From NCBI GenBank assembly GCA_020747015.1, contig JAGTJM010000001.1, positions 310,001-374,000 on the forward strand: a stretch of 64,000 nt of DNA, read 5' to 3'. How positions within the stretch are numbered: the first letter of the stretch is position 1; every line of letters begins with the position of its first letter. Shown here in pieces: positions 1 to 12,625 of the stretch. The position numbers and the translations under genes are program-made. The notes under the pieces are model-generated. The model ran no database searches, had not been told where the DNA came from, and saw nothing but the letters and a program-made list of their open reading frames with translations. Source of the DNA: Pyrenochaeta sp. MPI-SDFR-AT-0127. Its lineage: Eukaryota; Ascomycota; Dothideomycetes; Pleosporales; Cucurbitariaceae.

Positions 1-788
1 AGCCCGTGGACGGATCACGCTGACTAACTGCGCTAGTGCAGGACAGGACGAGCTAACTAATTACCAAGAATCATCAATGCTCTTACTCATCATTAATCGC
101 CCTCAGAAGCCGTTGCTGGGGCTCGTTGCATACTTCCTGTGCAATGTCTCCTCAGCTCGAAACCTTGTACACACATGGAAATACTAAACTTCGGCATACC
201 GGTGCCGTTGACGTTGCGTTTGACGCCCTGCAGCGACCTGCGTCTCCCGTGACCACCCCGTTCACTCGAACCCCAGCGAGCTGTCTGCTACTGGCCGTTT
301 CCGGTTGGACGCCACTCTTACAAGCCTGAGCTACCTCTTATATTGCTTTCAAGAGGACTCGTCGCGGTAGTGGCGCTGACGGATTGTTGGTGGTTTTCAA
401 CGGAGCATTTCGTGCACTGACGTCCCGCAACACCTGCTTGACGCTGATCTGCCACCTCGACAACACTGGCGCTAAATCCCTCAAAAAGATTGTTGGCAAG
501 CGCTATATCTTACTTTTGATGTGCGCTTGTGTGCAATCTTGCGACCCAGGATTGTCCTTGCCCTGTCTGAAGCCATTCCACTTCATCCGCCAAGCTCCCC
601 ACGGATCTCTCGCCTTTTCATGCCACTCCCGGTCGGCCTTAGTAATCCCGCAGCATCAGTATTGACCTTGCAGAGGCTCAGCGTGGTCTGTCAAATCAAA
701 TATTGCTAAAGCTGCCCCAGAGACGCTTCACCAAATCGAATGGCGCAACGAAGAGGCTGCATTCGTTATTTGAGGGCTGAACCTACTC
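1..788. other. upstream region, no gene recognised
   Basis: Only short open frames without recognisable protein character are present (the longest about 93 codons and not ATG-initiated). The 3' part is probably promoter and 5' UTR of the coiled-coil gene whose ATG is at 789. Confidence 0.4.
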
Positions 789-2832
789 ATGGAATCTTGG
801 ACAGGCAGCAAAAGGCAATGGGAGGAAGACAGCCCCATTGACCTGCAAGTCAAGCGCCGGGGTTCGACAAGTACTGCTTCCGCTGCCCATCGACCTTCCC
901 CACTCCCGTCACGAGCCGGTTACTATTCTCGTGACAGTCAAATCCTAAGCCAGCGAAGGTTGCCGCCGCTCTACGCTCCATCCTGCAATACATCAGCAGA
1001 GCCCATCATAGCCCGCTCTTTAAGACGTTCGTCCCCAGCTCAGGAGGCGCCGCCACTGGATATATCAAGGCCTAGATCTCAATCCCTTTTCAACGGTTTG
1101 CGCCTTCCTCATTGGCAAAAACAACAGAGTCACACAGGTATGGAGATTCCTTCGTACCCTTTCTGGCTTTAGCGCGTCAAGCGAAAGCGCAAGTTGCGTC
1201 TCTTATTAGCGCGCAATATCGCTTTCCCATTGTCATTCCGGATTTCCATGCTATTGCTGTCCCCAAAGCGTATCCTCAGCTGAACCAACTACAGAACATC
1301 CAATAGTATATGCTCGGACTCTTGAATCGGATGGTTCCCCACCACTCAGCGGTACGGAAGTGCACCGGCCTCTTTTCGGCACAGGCCTGACGCCTCCAGC
1401 AGGGGCTGTGGTTTGTTGTCCGCCCATCTGCCAGGGCCAAGAATGCTTGAACGCCCGCATTTTAATGCGCAAACTTGCTGTGGACTTGACATTGCTTGAT
1501 GCTAAGGTGAGCCTCATAACTCAGACAGAGCATCACTCATCCGACGAAGTAAGTCCCCCTCATAATGGCCATACTTGCCAGCTTAGCAACGTCGTTGTCC
1601 GCTGTTATGATACTTATGGTACTGATACGCCTTGACAGTTGTCCGAGCCTAGTCAAATTAGCACCAAAGAAGCACTACAATGGGCACTTGATCTTGTGCA
1701 ATGGACTAACCGCAACCTTCAAGATCATATTGAGCAACGGTCATCACACAGTTCTGAAACACAATCTCAGCCTGACGCATCACCGAATATGAGGAGAGGA
1801 CAACACCACCTTGAAGAGCGCGAGGAGCAGTCACCTTCAAACCGACAGTACCCAACAGGTCATCATGGGTTTCCCAGCTTTCCGTACACCGGGACTGTGC
1901 CAGAAGATCTTCGAAGGAACCCTTATGGGAGCGAGACGACCCCAGTTGGAAACTCCCCGCACCACACCGCATCGCCATCTGGGTCTGTATTTATGCCACC
2001 CCAGTCGCCGATGCAGGCTCCACAGCCTATGCGCTCAGCCATCCTGCCTTCTCCGTCATCGCTGAACTTTCCGAATGTTCAAAGTCTACCATCCATATCA
2101 CCATCTACAACGTCGGTACAGACGTCAGCCCAGAGCGCCCACTTGCAAGATCTTCAACATCAGATCAGCGTCAAGACTCTGGCATTTCAGACACTTCAGC
2201 GCGAATACGACAGTCTGCTCCAAAAGCTTGAACGGCAAAGAACCAAATGTGCCACACTCGAGAAGAAGTTTGAAGTCAGCGACGTTGAGATTAACAGCCT
2301 GACCGATGAAAAGGAGAAGCTTCAAATGCAGGTCACGATGATGGAAAGTCAGGTGGAAGAGTTGCAACAGAGTCGAGATGAAGCACGACGTCAACTGGTT
2401 GCCAATGGGGCACAGTACATGCGAATTATGGAGATGGCAAATAGACTCCAGGCACAAGGTGCCGAAGACAAGAAGAAATGGGAAGCAGAAAGATCAGAGC
2501 TGGAACAACGGATTCGCATACTAGAAGAAGCTATGGTGACAGGCACAGAACACCCAACACCAGACGCCGAACATCAATTCAGTGCAAGCCCAGGCCAACC
2601 GCCTATTGTTCTAGCTCACAATCCTGCTTCATCCAGTTCATCACAAGCTGAAACTGTGAATGTTCTGCGCACAGAAGTTAGCCGTCTTCGATCCCGAACA
2701 CAAACCCTCGAAACCGCATTGCAATCAATGCGAAGAGAGAGCATATCGATACAAACAGCTGCACGGCAGTTGGTGGAGTCAAGCGGGAAGTTAGACAATG
2801 TGGCACAAGGCGCGATGGGAGGTGGCGGCTGA
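789..2832 (+). CDS. coiled-coil protein of unknown function
   Basis: About 617 residues if spliced as exon 1 789-1137, exon 2 about 1194-1305, exon 3 1350-1548 and exon 4 1639-2832. The last intron (1549-1638, GTAAGT..CAG) is clear; splicing between 1138 and 1360 is not settled, and a second scheme (1210-1269 joined to 1361) also keeps the frame. The N-terminal part is basic and Ser/Pro-rich with no signal peptide or known domain. In exon 4 a helical stretch (begins KEALQWALDLVQW) is followed by a Pro/Ser linker. A strong coiled coil then covers roughly residues 388-520 (heptad-rich segments such as LQREYDSLLQKLERQRTK), with a second one near 562-590. This suggests a scaffold or oligomerising protein, but I cannot name a family. 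The start is the first ATG of the open frame. Confidence 0.6.
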
Positions 2833-5800
2833 AGTGAGGCTCAGTCAACACTGACCCCAGAGAAAGGTTTGCTGTGACAACAGCCAGTCAGTCATTCAGT
2901 CATGGGACACCGATAATATCATCACATAATTCGAGGAAACCCAATGATCTAAAGCTGGCACATCAGCAGAGCAAGAATATCCGATCATAGGTTGCATCTC
3001 ACATCATACATCTTGCACCATCAAATGGTCGCTTTCCTCCCTGCTGTTGGCCATATTCGTCACGCTTTTGCCACGAGTGGATGATACCCCGTCGATTCGC
3101 CACTCTTCACCGTATAGACGGCCTGGCCTCATCGTCAGCAAATTTTTGAGATTTTTTTTCGGCTACTTTCCGAACCATAGTGCCCTTTCCAGAAATCTGA
3201 TAACGTCTAAAGGCATCGAATACCACCTGGAAGTACGCACTGGGTACTTGGACAGGGTAACCCTGCTAGCAGTCATAACACCCCCTTTCTGAACCCCAGG
3301 CGACCACGCGGCACGCCTACGTGTCTGCACGTCAACATCAACTAAATTAAAGTTTACAATGATGGGAACCCTACTTCCACCGTCAGATCCATATCTGAAC
3401 CTCCGCGTCGACCCCTAGCACGTCCCTTCCATGTCATTGCAATGAAACAACTTCAGACATCTCCGGTTCTTGGCGAATATTATTCAACAGCAGCGCTCTA
3501 GAAGCTCCCTTGGATTGGCCTGTACACATAGGGTCAAATGGAGGATACGTAATACTTGCTTAATTATACCCATTTGTCAACATCTTTCCTTAGTATCCCG
3601 CTCTCGCTTGTACCAGAAGCAACTTGTTGATTATAGGAATCTCTTATTAGACTTTGTGCGGCTCCGCGTAGCCGAAATCTAGCTTAAAGACTGTCAATCA
3701 TGGATGGCGTTCGTATTGCTTTTCTTTTCCGGGGTCGGCCAAAAGTCTGTTTTGGGAAGCATTTAACTCAAAGATACCATTTAGATTTGGATACGCAAGA
3801 TACACCAATCAGCACGCTTAATCTGACAGGGGATATCATTGTTCTCAGTGTATTTGTCATAAAAATGAAAGTATTGTTGATGCTGGTGATGACGCCGCTG
3901 TTGCTTGCGCGCTCTAAAACAGCAACAGGAATCTAGGAAGCACCGATCAGATTCGCTTGTTATTACTCTACACGGCAACGCTAGCTGGCCCAACATCATG
4001 GGACTCTTCCTAGTTTACGATTTACGAGCGAGCACGGATCATCAGATTCCAGTCTTATATGTAGAGGCGGGGGCTGTCTCTTGAGAAGCCGAGCGGCCGT
4101 GCGGCCTGTCGATCGACGGAAAGCCACGCATGTGTATAGTGAACATGTCCAAGCATATGTCCATGCTACTACAGTCGGCCAAAGACCAAATAGAGACATC
4201 GCATTCTGAGAATCTGGAGACTATCGGGCCTTTCCGTAGGGTGGTATTGATCACTAAGCCGACTTTTGATTGCCGGTGAGGGGAACAACCTATACCACCA
4301 GTGTGTCGGAGCTGCACAGGAAAAGTTGGCCAATGCCGATCACGATTATTGGTAGTCAAGCCCTGAAGCACGAGAAGTCCATGTGTCTGTCACTCACTCT
4401 GTCGTAACGCTGCCTGTATGCTCACTCATTCGCAACGTATAGCTAACCAGGTCTCTACCTGAACAATGCCTCGCCTACCACCTCGCTTTGATATCAAACC
4501 GAATCCCCTTTTCCGGGCCACAGCATCTCAACGTGCTTCATCACTAAGCAACACACATTCATTTCCATCTGCACAACCGTGCATGGTTTTCAGCTCCAAG
4601 GGCATCATTCACCAGTCATTGCCCAGTCACCCCTCGGACCCTACGTTCGCATTGGAAATAATGGCGTTCAAAGGGAGCTGATGTGCGGCACGGAACCCAC
4701 GATCCCTGTATTCTGGGCCAGCCGTGCCAAAAGAAAACAACCCGCTCGTCAGCACATTGTGCACGATATGGTGCTGATCCATGGCATCATTATTACCGCG
4801 TAGGCATGGTAGGAGGGAATGAAGGTATGCAGTTCAGACTAACCTGTGTTCGCGAACAATTGCGTAATGGGTGGGTGCTTGCGTTTGGACAACTTGCAGG
4901 CATCCATCCGTTCAGCCGTGTTTAGTCGGCCGTTGCAGGACAGGCTTTGCGAACTGTTTCTCAGTTCGATCAGAAGCGCGGGCGCGAGCCCCAGCCATAG
5001 CAAGGTATGCATGCGGACTGTGAAGGGGGGCCCTGCTACAGTTGGGCGAGGAGAATCTAAGGCTCTCTCATGATGCCCTGACGTAGTAAATGGGCGGGCA
5101 TCATGCGTGCGGCCAGTACGCGACCCTGATCACTCAGCGTACTTGTGTTACGAAAGAAACAGACTGGTGGTGAAGAAGCTCGGTAGAGTTCGGCACCTGG
5201 CCTACTCCGACCGATAGGGGGAGGGAGCTGATTGCTCAGCTTGAACGAATGGCATTTCCTTGGGAAAGCTTCGGATGCAATGTGCAGTACGAGAAGTTTG
5301 CGGCTGTTCGCCCACCCTCGTCTTCTTCCCCTTTACCGTATCACTCACCAACTTCTGCTACTTCAATCTGGCTACGGTCTAACAACAACCATCTCCGTTC
5401 AATCTTTCACCAGGAAGCTCCATTCTCACATCATACACTTCTTCTGTTGTTGAAAACCTCTATTGTGCACAACCGTAGAGCTTAGAAGGCCAGGTATCCT
5501 TTATGAGGCCCTGAATTTCGCAAGAAGTTGTCCACGAAGTCGAGCAAGGCCATCCAACTACTATAGCTAGGCCATCCTTCTACCATGCATTCGGGTCGTG
5601 TTATGTATTGTGCTCACACTACCTATGCACTTGCTCACACTACGCTTCACGCTATCGCGACGGAGAATTACACCACGACCGCACCGTCGGGACCGCCGGT
5701 CCACCTGTTGACCAACGAGCCGAAACCCTATACATAGCAGCATAAAGAGTGTACCGCCTATCTGGTGATCTCCTCTTCCTACATGCAGTAAGAGGATTAT

Positions 5801-7750
5801 CACACCACATCATCGCCATGTGAGATTATACCAAGGCTGCTAGACTGGGCTAACAGTGGTTCGCTGCTTAGGCACCATTGACTAAGTTTGTTAGGAACCA
5901 TACCGTCGCGACCGAGTAACGAACGCATCATTCGACGCTGTCTATGTGTCGCTTCGTAAGCTTCCCAGTCGGCCCGGATACAAGGCTCCACCGAACGATA
6001 CTGAGTCAGGTCACTTCATCTAGGGGTGAAGGTGTTGTTTCGGAAGGCGCCGGAAATATACCCTGGAGTGATACGTACCACGAGTTACGGTGGCCCAGCT
6101 CGTTGAGTCTTCGGCATTTCTGCCTCGCATAGTATACTATCCTGGTGCAGGAGGTACATGTCAGCCCATATGACGTTTAGTAAGCTTTCGGTAGCTCTTT
6201 GTCTTGCTGGATTCGAAAGAAATAGCTTACAACAATCGTATCAATTATACTTATGTTCAATTGAATGTTTATGGCGTCCTATACTGAAGACAGCAGTGAG
6301 AATAGCATGTCTGAACTACTAGGAGAGAGCTTGGAGGGCACGATGGCGAGTAGGAAGTTAAAGAGGAAAGAAGAAGGTTGTTGTCACCTGATGGCGACGG
6401 CTGTACACTCACTCAGAAATGAATTTTAGGTACCTTCAGATACGTATCTCTCATCAAATCAGGCTTAGAAGTTGGCCACCAAAACCTTAGCTTGATGATT
6501 GTGTGTAATATAGTGAATCCCAGTTACACGTCCCAAGTGAACAATCCGAGGACTGCAAAAGACTACGCGCATGAAGATTGGAACAGTGTTTGGGATATAG
6601 ATGATGACTAAACAGGGCACCCTTCGTGAGGAGAGATATGGGCGCGGACCGATAGGCAGCGCCAAGCCAGATGCTGGAAGCCGGTCGCGCTTCATCACTG
6701 ATGCCGTACTAGAAGTCGTTTCGGCCAACACAACACTGATCCTAAATGCCTGCGGTTTAAATTCTAGGACACTACAAATGCGTGTCTAACAGACTCAAGA
6801 TATCGAAGTCAGAGTTCACGTATAGTGCTTGAGAGCAGTTGTGCCGATATCTGTGTAGAAAGCTGGTATGTGCCAAGTATCTGCGGCACGATCAAGACTT
6901 CAGTCGAGCTCGATTGGATCGGCATTAGCGTAGTCTCATGCACACGAATAGTCTGTGTGGACCGATCTAGAACACTGAAGAGCATAGAGCGGTCACAACT
7001 TCAAGACACTACTGGTATGTTTAACATCAATCCTACTCTAACAGCGTGAGCATCAAGAATCGGCTGTAGTATTTTGATTGCCTAGCAGAAAAGGCGTCTA
7101 TGAACGAATAAAATTTCGACGGTGGCCTTAAAACGGGTAATGCAAACCGTCTCGTCCAGATTAGCCTAACGGTTAATTGGTCGACCATACCAGTGGTCCC
7201 CAGGCACACATGTAACAAACTCGGCTTCAAGAATTCCCCTCTCCGTGCTAGCACAGAAGAGCTGTAAGGTTTTATCGCACGACTTTTTTGCCAAGCTCGT
7301 GTTGAACATAGGCAACTTCCTGCGTGACTGGTGTCCAAGCAGTACTAGTCTTCGACCAATATGAAATTCAAAGCAGTACTGTCCGTACATGCCTGCCTTG
7401 AGCAAGCCCTGTTGCGTGTCGCATTGTATTTCGGCGCTGGGCAACACACAATCAAGGGACTAAGGTGTCGGACCAAGTCACCTGTTTGGACTCAATAAAT
7501 TACAATTGCGATCAAACAAAGCATACCTAGATGGCCAAGCAGCTTTGCCTATGTGAAGTGTCCTTAGACACGATATTTCTGAGTTGCTATCACCCTATGC
7601 AGCGAAGGTGAAGTTCCAGAATGATTAGAACTGGCTTGAGTGGTGATAAGCAGGATCTTGGAGCAATCTATCCGACGTCATGGCAGTTGAACTGCTGAGA
7701 ATACTGCCTTGACGTGTCGTTGGAGGCTCTTGAGTGAGACGAAATTTCAC
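2833..7750. other. gene-poor stretch of about 4.9 kb
   Basis: No open frame here shows recognisable protein character, codon continuity across plausible introns, or a convincing signal peptide. Many frames of 60-100 codons exist on both strands, as expected by chance, and several start only at non-ATG codons. The first few hundred bases should hold the 3' UTR of the coiled-coil gene. I see no terminal inverted repeats, tandem repeats or transposase remnants by eye; a decayed element cannot be excluded without a search. Confidence 0.4.
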
Positions 7751-7758
7751 ATATAAAG
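7751..7758 (+). promoter_or_regulatory. TATA-like box
   Basis: ATATAAAG lies 130 bp upstream of the ATG at 7888 and is followed by a pyrimidine-rich leader (CTCTCTTCTATTC). Its position fits a core promoter of the small secreted protein gene. Inferred from position and consensus only. Confidence 0.4.
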
Positions 7759-7887
7759 GTAACGTTTGGGCACTTTGGAATGGAGTATCAGTTTCCAGCA
7801 CATCACTCTCTTCTATTCAGATTACTAGTACACATCACTTCACGTTCCAGCATAAACAGCTTCTTCTGCAATACTCCGACTTTCAAT

Positions 7888-8559
7888 ATGCACTCCGTTA
7901 CCCTCCTCAGTGCCCTTGTCGGAATGACCCTCTCCATGCCTTTGGCCACGCGTCAAGCGGAGGACACTCTGATAGAGCTCCCCGTCATGCTCCTGGGGAC
8001 ATCTAAAACCGCCTCCGCGGGCGTTGCAGCAACCGCCTCACACGTAGGAAACAGCGAGATTCTCCACTTGGATGGCATGACGGTCCCTGCCTTCCAAATT
8101 GACCCTACCAAACTCGCTAGCGGAGTCGTCCTCGACGTCGAAGCCAACATTGGGGGTGCCAAACTCGATTTCCCCGTCACCCTGCACCAAATCGATACCC
8201 CCGAAGGCGTCGCCAAACGCCAGGATGTCATCACCTTGGGCCCCCTGACACTTCCACCCATGGAGATCGACTTTGGCAACCTTCTTGACGGCTTTGGTCT
8301 TGAACTCGATACAAAGATTGGAGAAATCAGGATTAGCCGCCATGCAGCTGAGCCCACGAAACGCCAAGTCAACTTCTGGGATGAGGTTATCGACATCGGA
8401 GTCGAAATTGGCTCGATTGTCGTCAACGCGAAGAGGGAGGTGGATAGTGGCGTTACGAAACGACAGACAAGCTTCTTTGGCGGGGCTCTTCAAGTAGAGG
8501 ATGTAAATGTGCATGCGTCATTTATGGGACAATCAATCACCGTGCCGATCGTTGCCTAA
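7888..8559 (+). CDS. small secreted protein with four Kex2-type sites
   Basis: Single exon, 223 residues. The open frame extends 36 codons further upstream (7780), but the ATG at 7888 gives a signal peptide (MHSVTLLSALVGMTLSMPLA), so I use that start. The mature region has no cysteine. Lys-Arg pairs occur at residues 110-111, 158-159, 182-183 and 191-192, and three of the four are followed by Gln (KRQ), which could cyclise to pyroglutamate after cleavage. The segments between the sites (47, 23, 8 and 31 residues) are not sequence repeats, although GPLTLPPMEIDFG and EVIDIGVEIGSIVV share an amphipathic alternating pattern. It may be a pro-protein cut by Kexin into peptides or a secreted or wall protein with KR-containing loops. 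I recognise no family. The neighbouring transporter gene is convergent. Confidence 0.65.
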   Translation: MHSVTLLSALVGMTLSMPLATRQAEDTLIELPVMLLGTSKTASAGVAATASHVGNSEILHLDGMTVPAFQIDPTKLASGVVLDVEANIGGAKLDFPVTLHQIDTPEGVAKRQDVITLGPLTLPPMEIDFGNLLDGFGLELDTKIGEIRISRHAAEPTKRQVNFWDEVIDIGVEIGSIVVNAKREVDSGVTKRQTSFFGGALQVEDVNVHASFMGQSITVPIVA

Positions 8560-9221
8560 GACTAGAGCAAAATCGGAAGAGGAATCGTACATGGGAATGC
8601 TTTATAGATCGCGTATTTCATAACCTTATGTCAACTGCAATGGTAGGGTGGCATAAAGCTGGACTTCTGTCTCTTTCCAAGTTGTCTAGACTTCGTTTCT
8701 CTTCACATCTTGTTCTGTTCTTCATGTATGTACAAATCTGGAGTTTGAAATCGGGAACAGGGAGCGGGAAAGGAGTTGTTAGAAAATCAAATGGCGTCAA
8801 AAACGTGTCTTGCCTACATGTTCTCAACCCCCCCCCACAGGATTGATACTACCTACAGGTAATTTTTTTTCTAGAGGCGTGAAGTCGTATATATGTGGTG
8901 AGCATGTATGTTTGTTTGTGTGCGCGTGCATCCTTGAACTTTGTCTTCGACCGTTGGTCTCACCTCATCCATAGCGGTCAGGCTGTCCTGGAATATTTAC
9001 AGTAGAGCGTAAGTGGAGCATCAACAAAACAAGAGCAAGACACATATCAATGTGGAAGATCACCATGCTATGTATATACTGCTTGACTAAAGTCGTGCCC
9101 CAAACGCCGTGTATGCAACACATAGTACACCTGGTCTACTCCAGTAAACACACAGAAATGGAACGGAGAGCAACAACAATGGGCACCCTCATCTCGAGAA
9201 GAGTCTATATATACAACGCCT
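8560..9221. other. convergent intergenic region
   Basis: The space between the stop codon of the secreted protein (+) and that of the ABC transporter (-) must contain both 3' ends. A run of nine C at 8828-8836 and a T tract near 8862 are the only low-complexity features seen. No gene recognised. Confidence 0.4.
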
Positions 9222-12200
9222 CTATCGCTTCTCCACAAGCAGTATGTGCATGGCAAGATACGCAAGGATGACAAATGAGCCACCGAACACGGCGAGCCCA
9301 ATACAATCCTTCCACAAAGCCTGTGTGTTGAAGCCAAACGAGCTGAGGATGGCGGAGCCAGGTACCTCGATATCAAGGCCATACTTATGGTCAATGAGGG
9401 ATAGGTACTTGACTTCGTTGACAATAAGACCTTCAAATGCATAATGAAAGATAGACAGCTATTACTTGATTAGCGAAGAACACTTAGAGTCGGGGAAGAA
9501 ACAGTAAACTTACAGATTGCAGCCACTTAGCTACCCCAGGGATACTCTCCTTGTTCAGGAAGAAGCCAGAGAACAGTAAGCTGAAGAGCATGACAAGGAC
9601 ACCAATCAAGTTCGCCACGCCCGAGTTACGGAATACGATGCCTATAAATAGGAAGATGGCAGCGGCGGCGAGATTGAAGAGGACCAAGAATAAGGTGAAC
9701 TTGAGGAAATTGGGCCATGCCGTGATGAGACCGGTCATTGGGTAAACGATGATGCCGAGTATGATGGGAGGAAGAAGGCGCAGCGGAATTATGTCGAAGA
9801 GGACCTTGGCAGCGAAGTATGAGGGAGGAGAGTAGTATCCCTTGGCGCGTTCGCGCGTGAAGAGTAACCTCTCTGGCGCAAATACGGTCAGGATCGTTAG
9901 GCTGCTGAACCCGAAGAGCGACAGTACGAACAAGAAGAGACCGAGACGATTCTGGAAGCCCTTGATGTCATCCGTGAGGCCGTAGAAGAGGAAGCCGAGA
10001 AACACGGCCAGCACAATAGCGATGGCATAGTGGGTGAGCATGAGCATCGGGTTGCGGTACAGGTTGCGCCATGTACGTCTTGATAAAATCCGGAACTGGC
10101 CCAACAAACCGACTTTGCGGAAACCTTTCAGCTTGCCCGCTGCGATGAAACCGTTTGGTTCCTGATTGCCGTTTGCGCCATTAGCCTGGTTAGCGCTTGA
10201 AACAGCATTGGCAATGTCTTCGCGAATGCTGGCGGCCACATCCGATGAGGCGTAGGCGGTGATCAGAATGTCCAGGTTCGTTCCAGTTCCGCCATTTGCA
10301 GGAGGAGGAAGTTCGTCCGGATCCTCTAGTATCTGAGGAGGCACACCACCTTGTTGACGGGTAAGCTTCAGCCATTGAGCTTTGATAGGAGTTCGGCGAT
10401 CATAAGGAGCTTCATCATCAGTTTTGGGGGACATCGTACCATCTGCGGAAGCAGAGCCTTTCTTCCTTGTGAAGAGCTCACGTTCTTGTTGTTGCCTAAT
10501 TGAAGTCCTCCGCTTGTTCCTCGGGCGCGTGCTTGAGTTACTAGGGCTTCCAGCTATGTCTCTGTCAAGCTCGGAAGTATTTATGCTGGGGATTGATTTA
10601 ACGGCAATCGCACTGCTCGCACTCGTGTGTAGTCCGTCCCTGGCGAACAGCGAACTATCGTCGTCAATAGTGTGGCGTGCTGCACTTGCATGCATTGTGA
10701 GATCTATGAGGTAATCCGCGATGTTGAAGCCAGGCGGGCAACTATAGCCAATATTGTCAAAATACGTTTGGCAGTTCTCGAATGGGCCTGAGTAGACGGT
10801 CCTGCCCTTGGCGAGCAGAAGGAGCTGATCGAAAAGCGCGACAATGTTCGATCGCGGCTGATGGATGGTAACCACCACGGTCCTGTTATAGTTTTTGACG
10901 AGGTTGACCAGGCATTCCACGACGTTGAATGCATTGAATGCATCCAGCCCACTTGTCGGCTCGTCCAAGTACAGAATACTAGGTGATGTGACAAGCTCAC
11001 ACGCGATACCGACCCGGCGTTTTTCTCCACCCGAAATACCACGGCCACTCTCTTCTGAGCCGATCTTCTGGTTGCGAATGTGATAGATGCCAAGCTGACG
11101 TTCCACATCCTCCACTTTCTGTTCTTTCGACGTGCGACTCATCTCCTTGGGAAGTCGGAGTAGAGCCGAGTCCAAGATTGTCTCGTGAACAGTCAACGTA
11201 GGCAGCAGAGTGTCTTCCTGGTCAACGAATCCAATAACGTTTCTGAACTCCTCGTCACGAACCTTTTCCCCGTTTAGGTAGAAGTCACCACTGACGGCGC
11301 CGATTTTATTCTTGCGTGCCAAAATGTCCAAGAAGGTTGTCTTACCGGCACCTGAGGCTCCCATGATAGCCAGTAATTCTCCAGGATGGACAGCACCAGA
11401 GATGCCGGAGAGAATCTGCTTGCCATTCAGGTTGTAGGCAACATTCTCAAAAAGTAAAGCTGCCGGCTTGTGATCAGCCAGGAGCTTGGCATTTTCATCT
11501 TCTTCATCGTCGGAAAGATGAATAGCTCCATAGCGCATGCTCTCAGCTCGATGAGTAAGGTACCAGATGGCCAGGATAGCTGCCACAATGAACAATGCGC
11601 ATCCAGCAATGACTCCAGCGATTAATGGTGTATTGATCTTCTTGACAGGCCGTTCGTAGCCTGGAACCTCTGTTTGATATAGACACTCGCCGGTATCACA
11701 TTTGAGGGTGATACTTTCATCACCGAAGATGCTGGAAATAAGATCGTTCATGGCAGGTTCTGAGAAGAAGCTCCCACTCTCCTTGCTATTTGTAGACGCA
11801 ATCGATCTGAACTCGGCAGGACCCTTGATTTCCTCTTTCAAGAAATCTCCAATATCAACAGAGCCATCCTCTCCGCAGAGCATCCTGTCGGGAACGCAAG
11901 CACACTTGATGTTCTCGCATCTATATTTTGTGAGGTTTCGGTCGGATTCGGCGGTCCATTGGGAGGAACACGTGTCGAGGGCGCAGTAGAAGGATTCTCG
12001 CTGATCAACCCAGACTGCGATGTTTAGCTGTGCAGCTCCTCGACGATTGTAGCAGGTACTTACACTGAAAGTTACATTCCTCTGTGTCAGTATTGCAGGA
12101 AAAGGTGGCCTGTGGTTTCTTGTCCTTCAAGGTATCGAGGATCTTCCTGTTTGTGATGTCACACATTTGGAAGTTCTCTTTGACTAGCTGGCCATCTTTG

Positions 12201-12625
12201 TAGCACACGCCGCCCTCGCCATCTGGCATCATAGCATTGCAGGCGTTGTTTGTCGTGCATACATTGCAGTTGATGCCCGACCAGCCGTCCTTACACTGGC
12301 ACTCCTTCTCGCTTCCTCTGGGTGCCCTGTCTTTGCCATCTGCAAGTGAGCCACAGAGGGGTGTTGAGCAGTCTTCTCCGCCAAAGCCAGGCCCGCAACT
12401 ACACCTCCCGTTGGCCTTGCTGCACTCGGCGAACTGGTGGCACTTGAAGTCTTCGAGGTTGCAGTTGAAGCATGGGGGGCAGCCGTCCGGACGGTCGCCG
12501 TAGATGGAGAAGAGCGATTCAGGCGAGTCGGCAAGAGAGTAGTTGGAGAAGGTTTTGTGAGCTGTAGACGTGCCTGCTAAGCCCAGCAGAGCGACGAGTG
12601 AGCCCGTCCAGAGTCTTTGGCGCAT
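9222..12625 (-). CDS. ABCG half-transporter with EGF-like N-terminal ectodomain (Adp1-like)
   Basis: Three exons: 12625-12064, 12014-9514 and 9458-9222; introns of 49 and 55 bp with GTAAGT donors; 1,099 residues. Order: signal peptide ([20 protein letters not shown]), a Cys-rich region with EGF-like loops in residues about 45-230, one membrane segment near 318-341, an ABC domain, then the ABCG membrane domain. Walker A is GASGAGKTT (406-414), the signature ISGGEKRR (514-521), and Walker B ILYLDE (534-539) continues into EPTSGLD. About six hydrophobic spans follow, and the last exon supplies the usual ABCG C-terminus ending in VEKR. The single ABC-TM unit with a large extracellular N-terminus matches yeast Adp1 and its fungal relatives. 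The substrate is unknown. It presumably works as a dimer in the plasma or an internal membrane. Confidence 0.88.
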
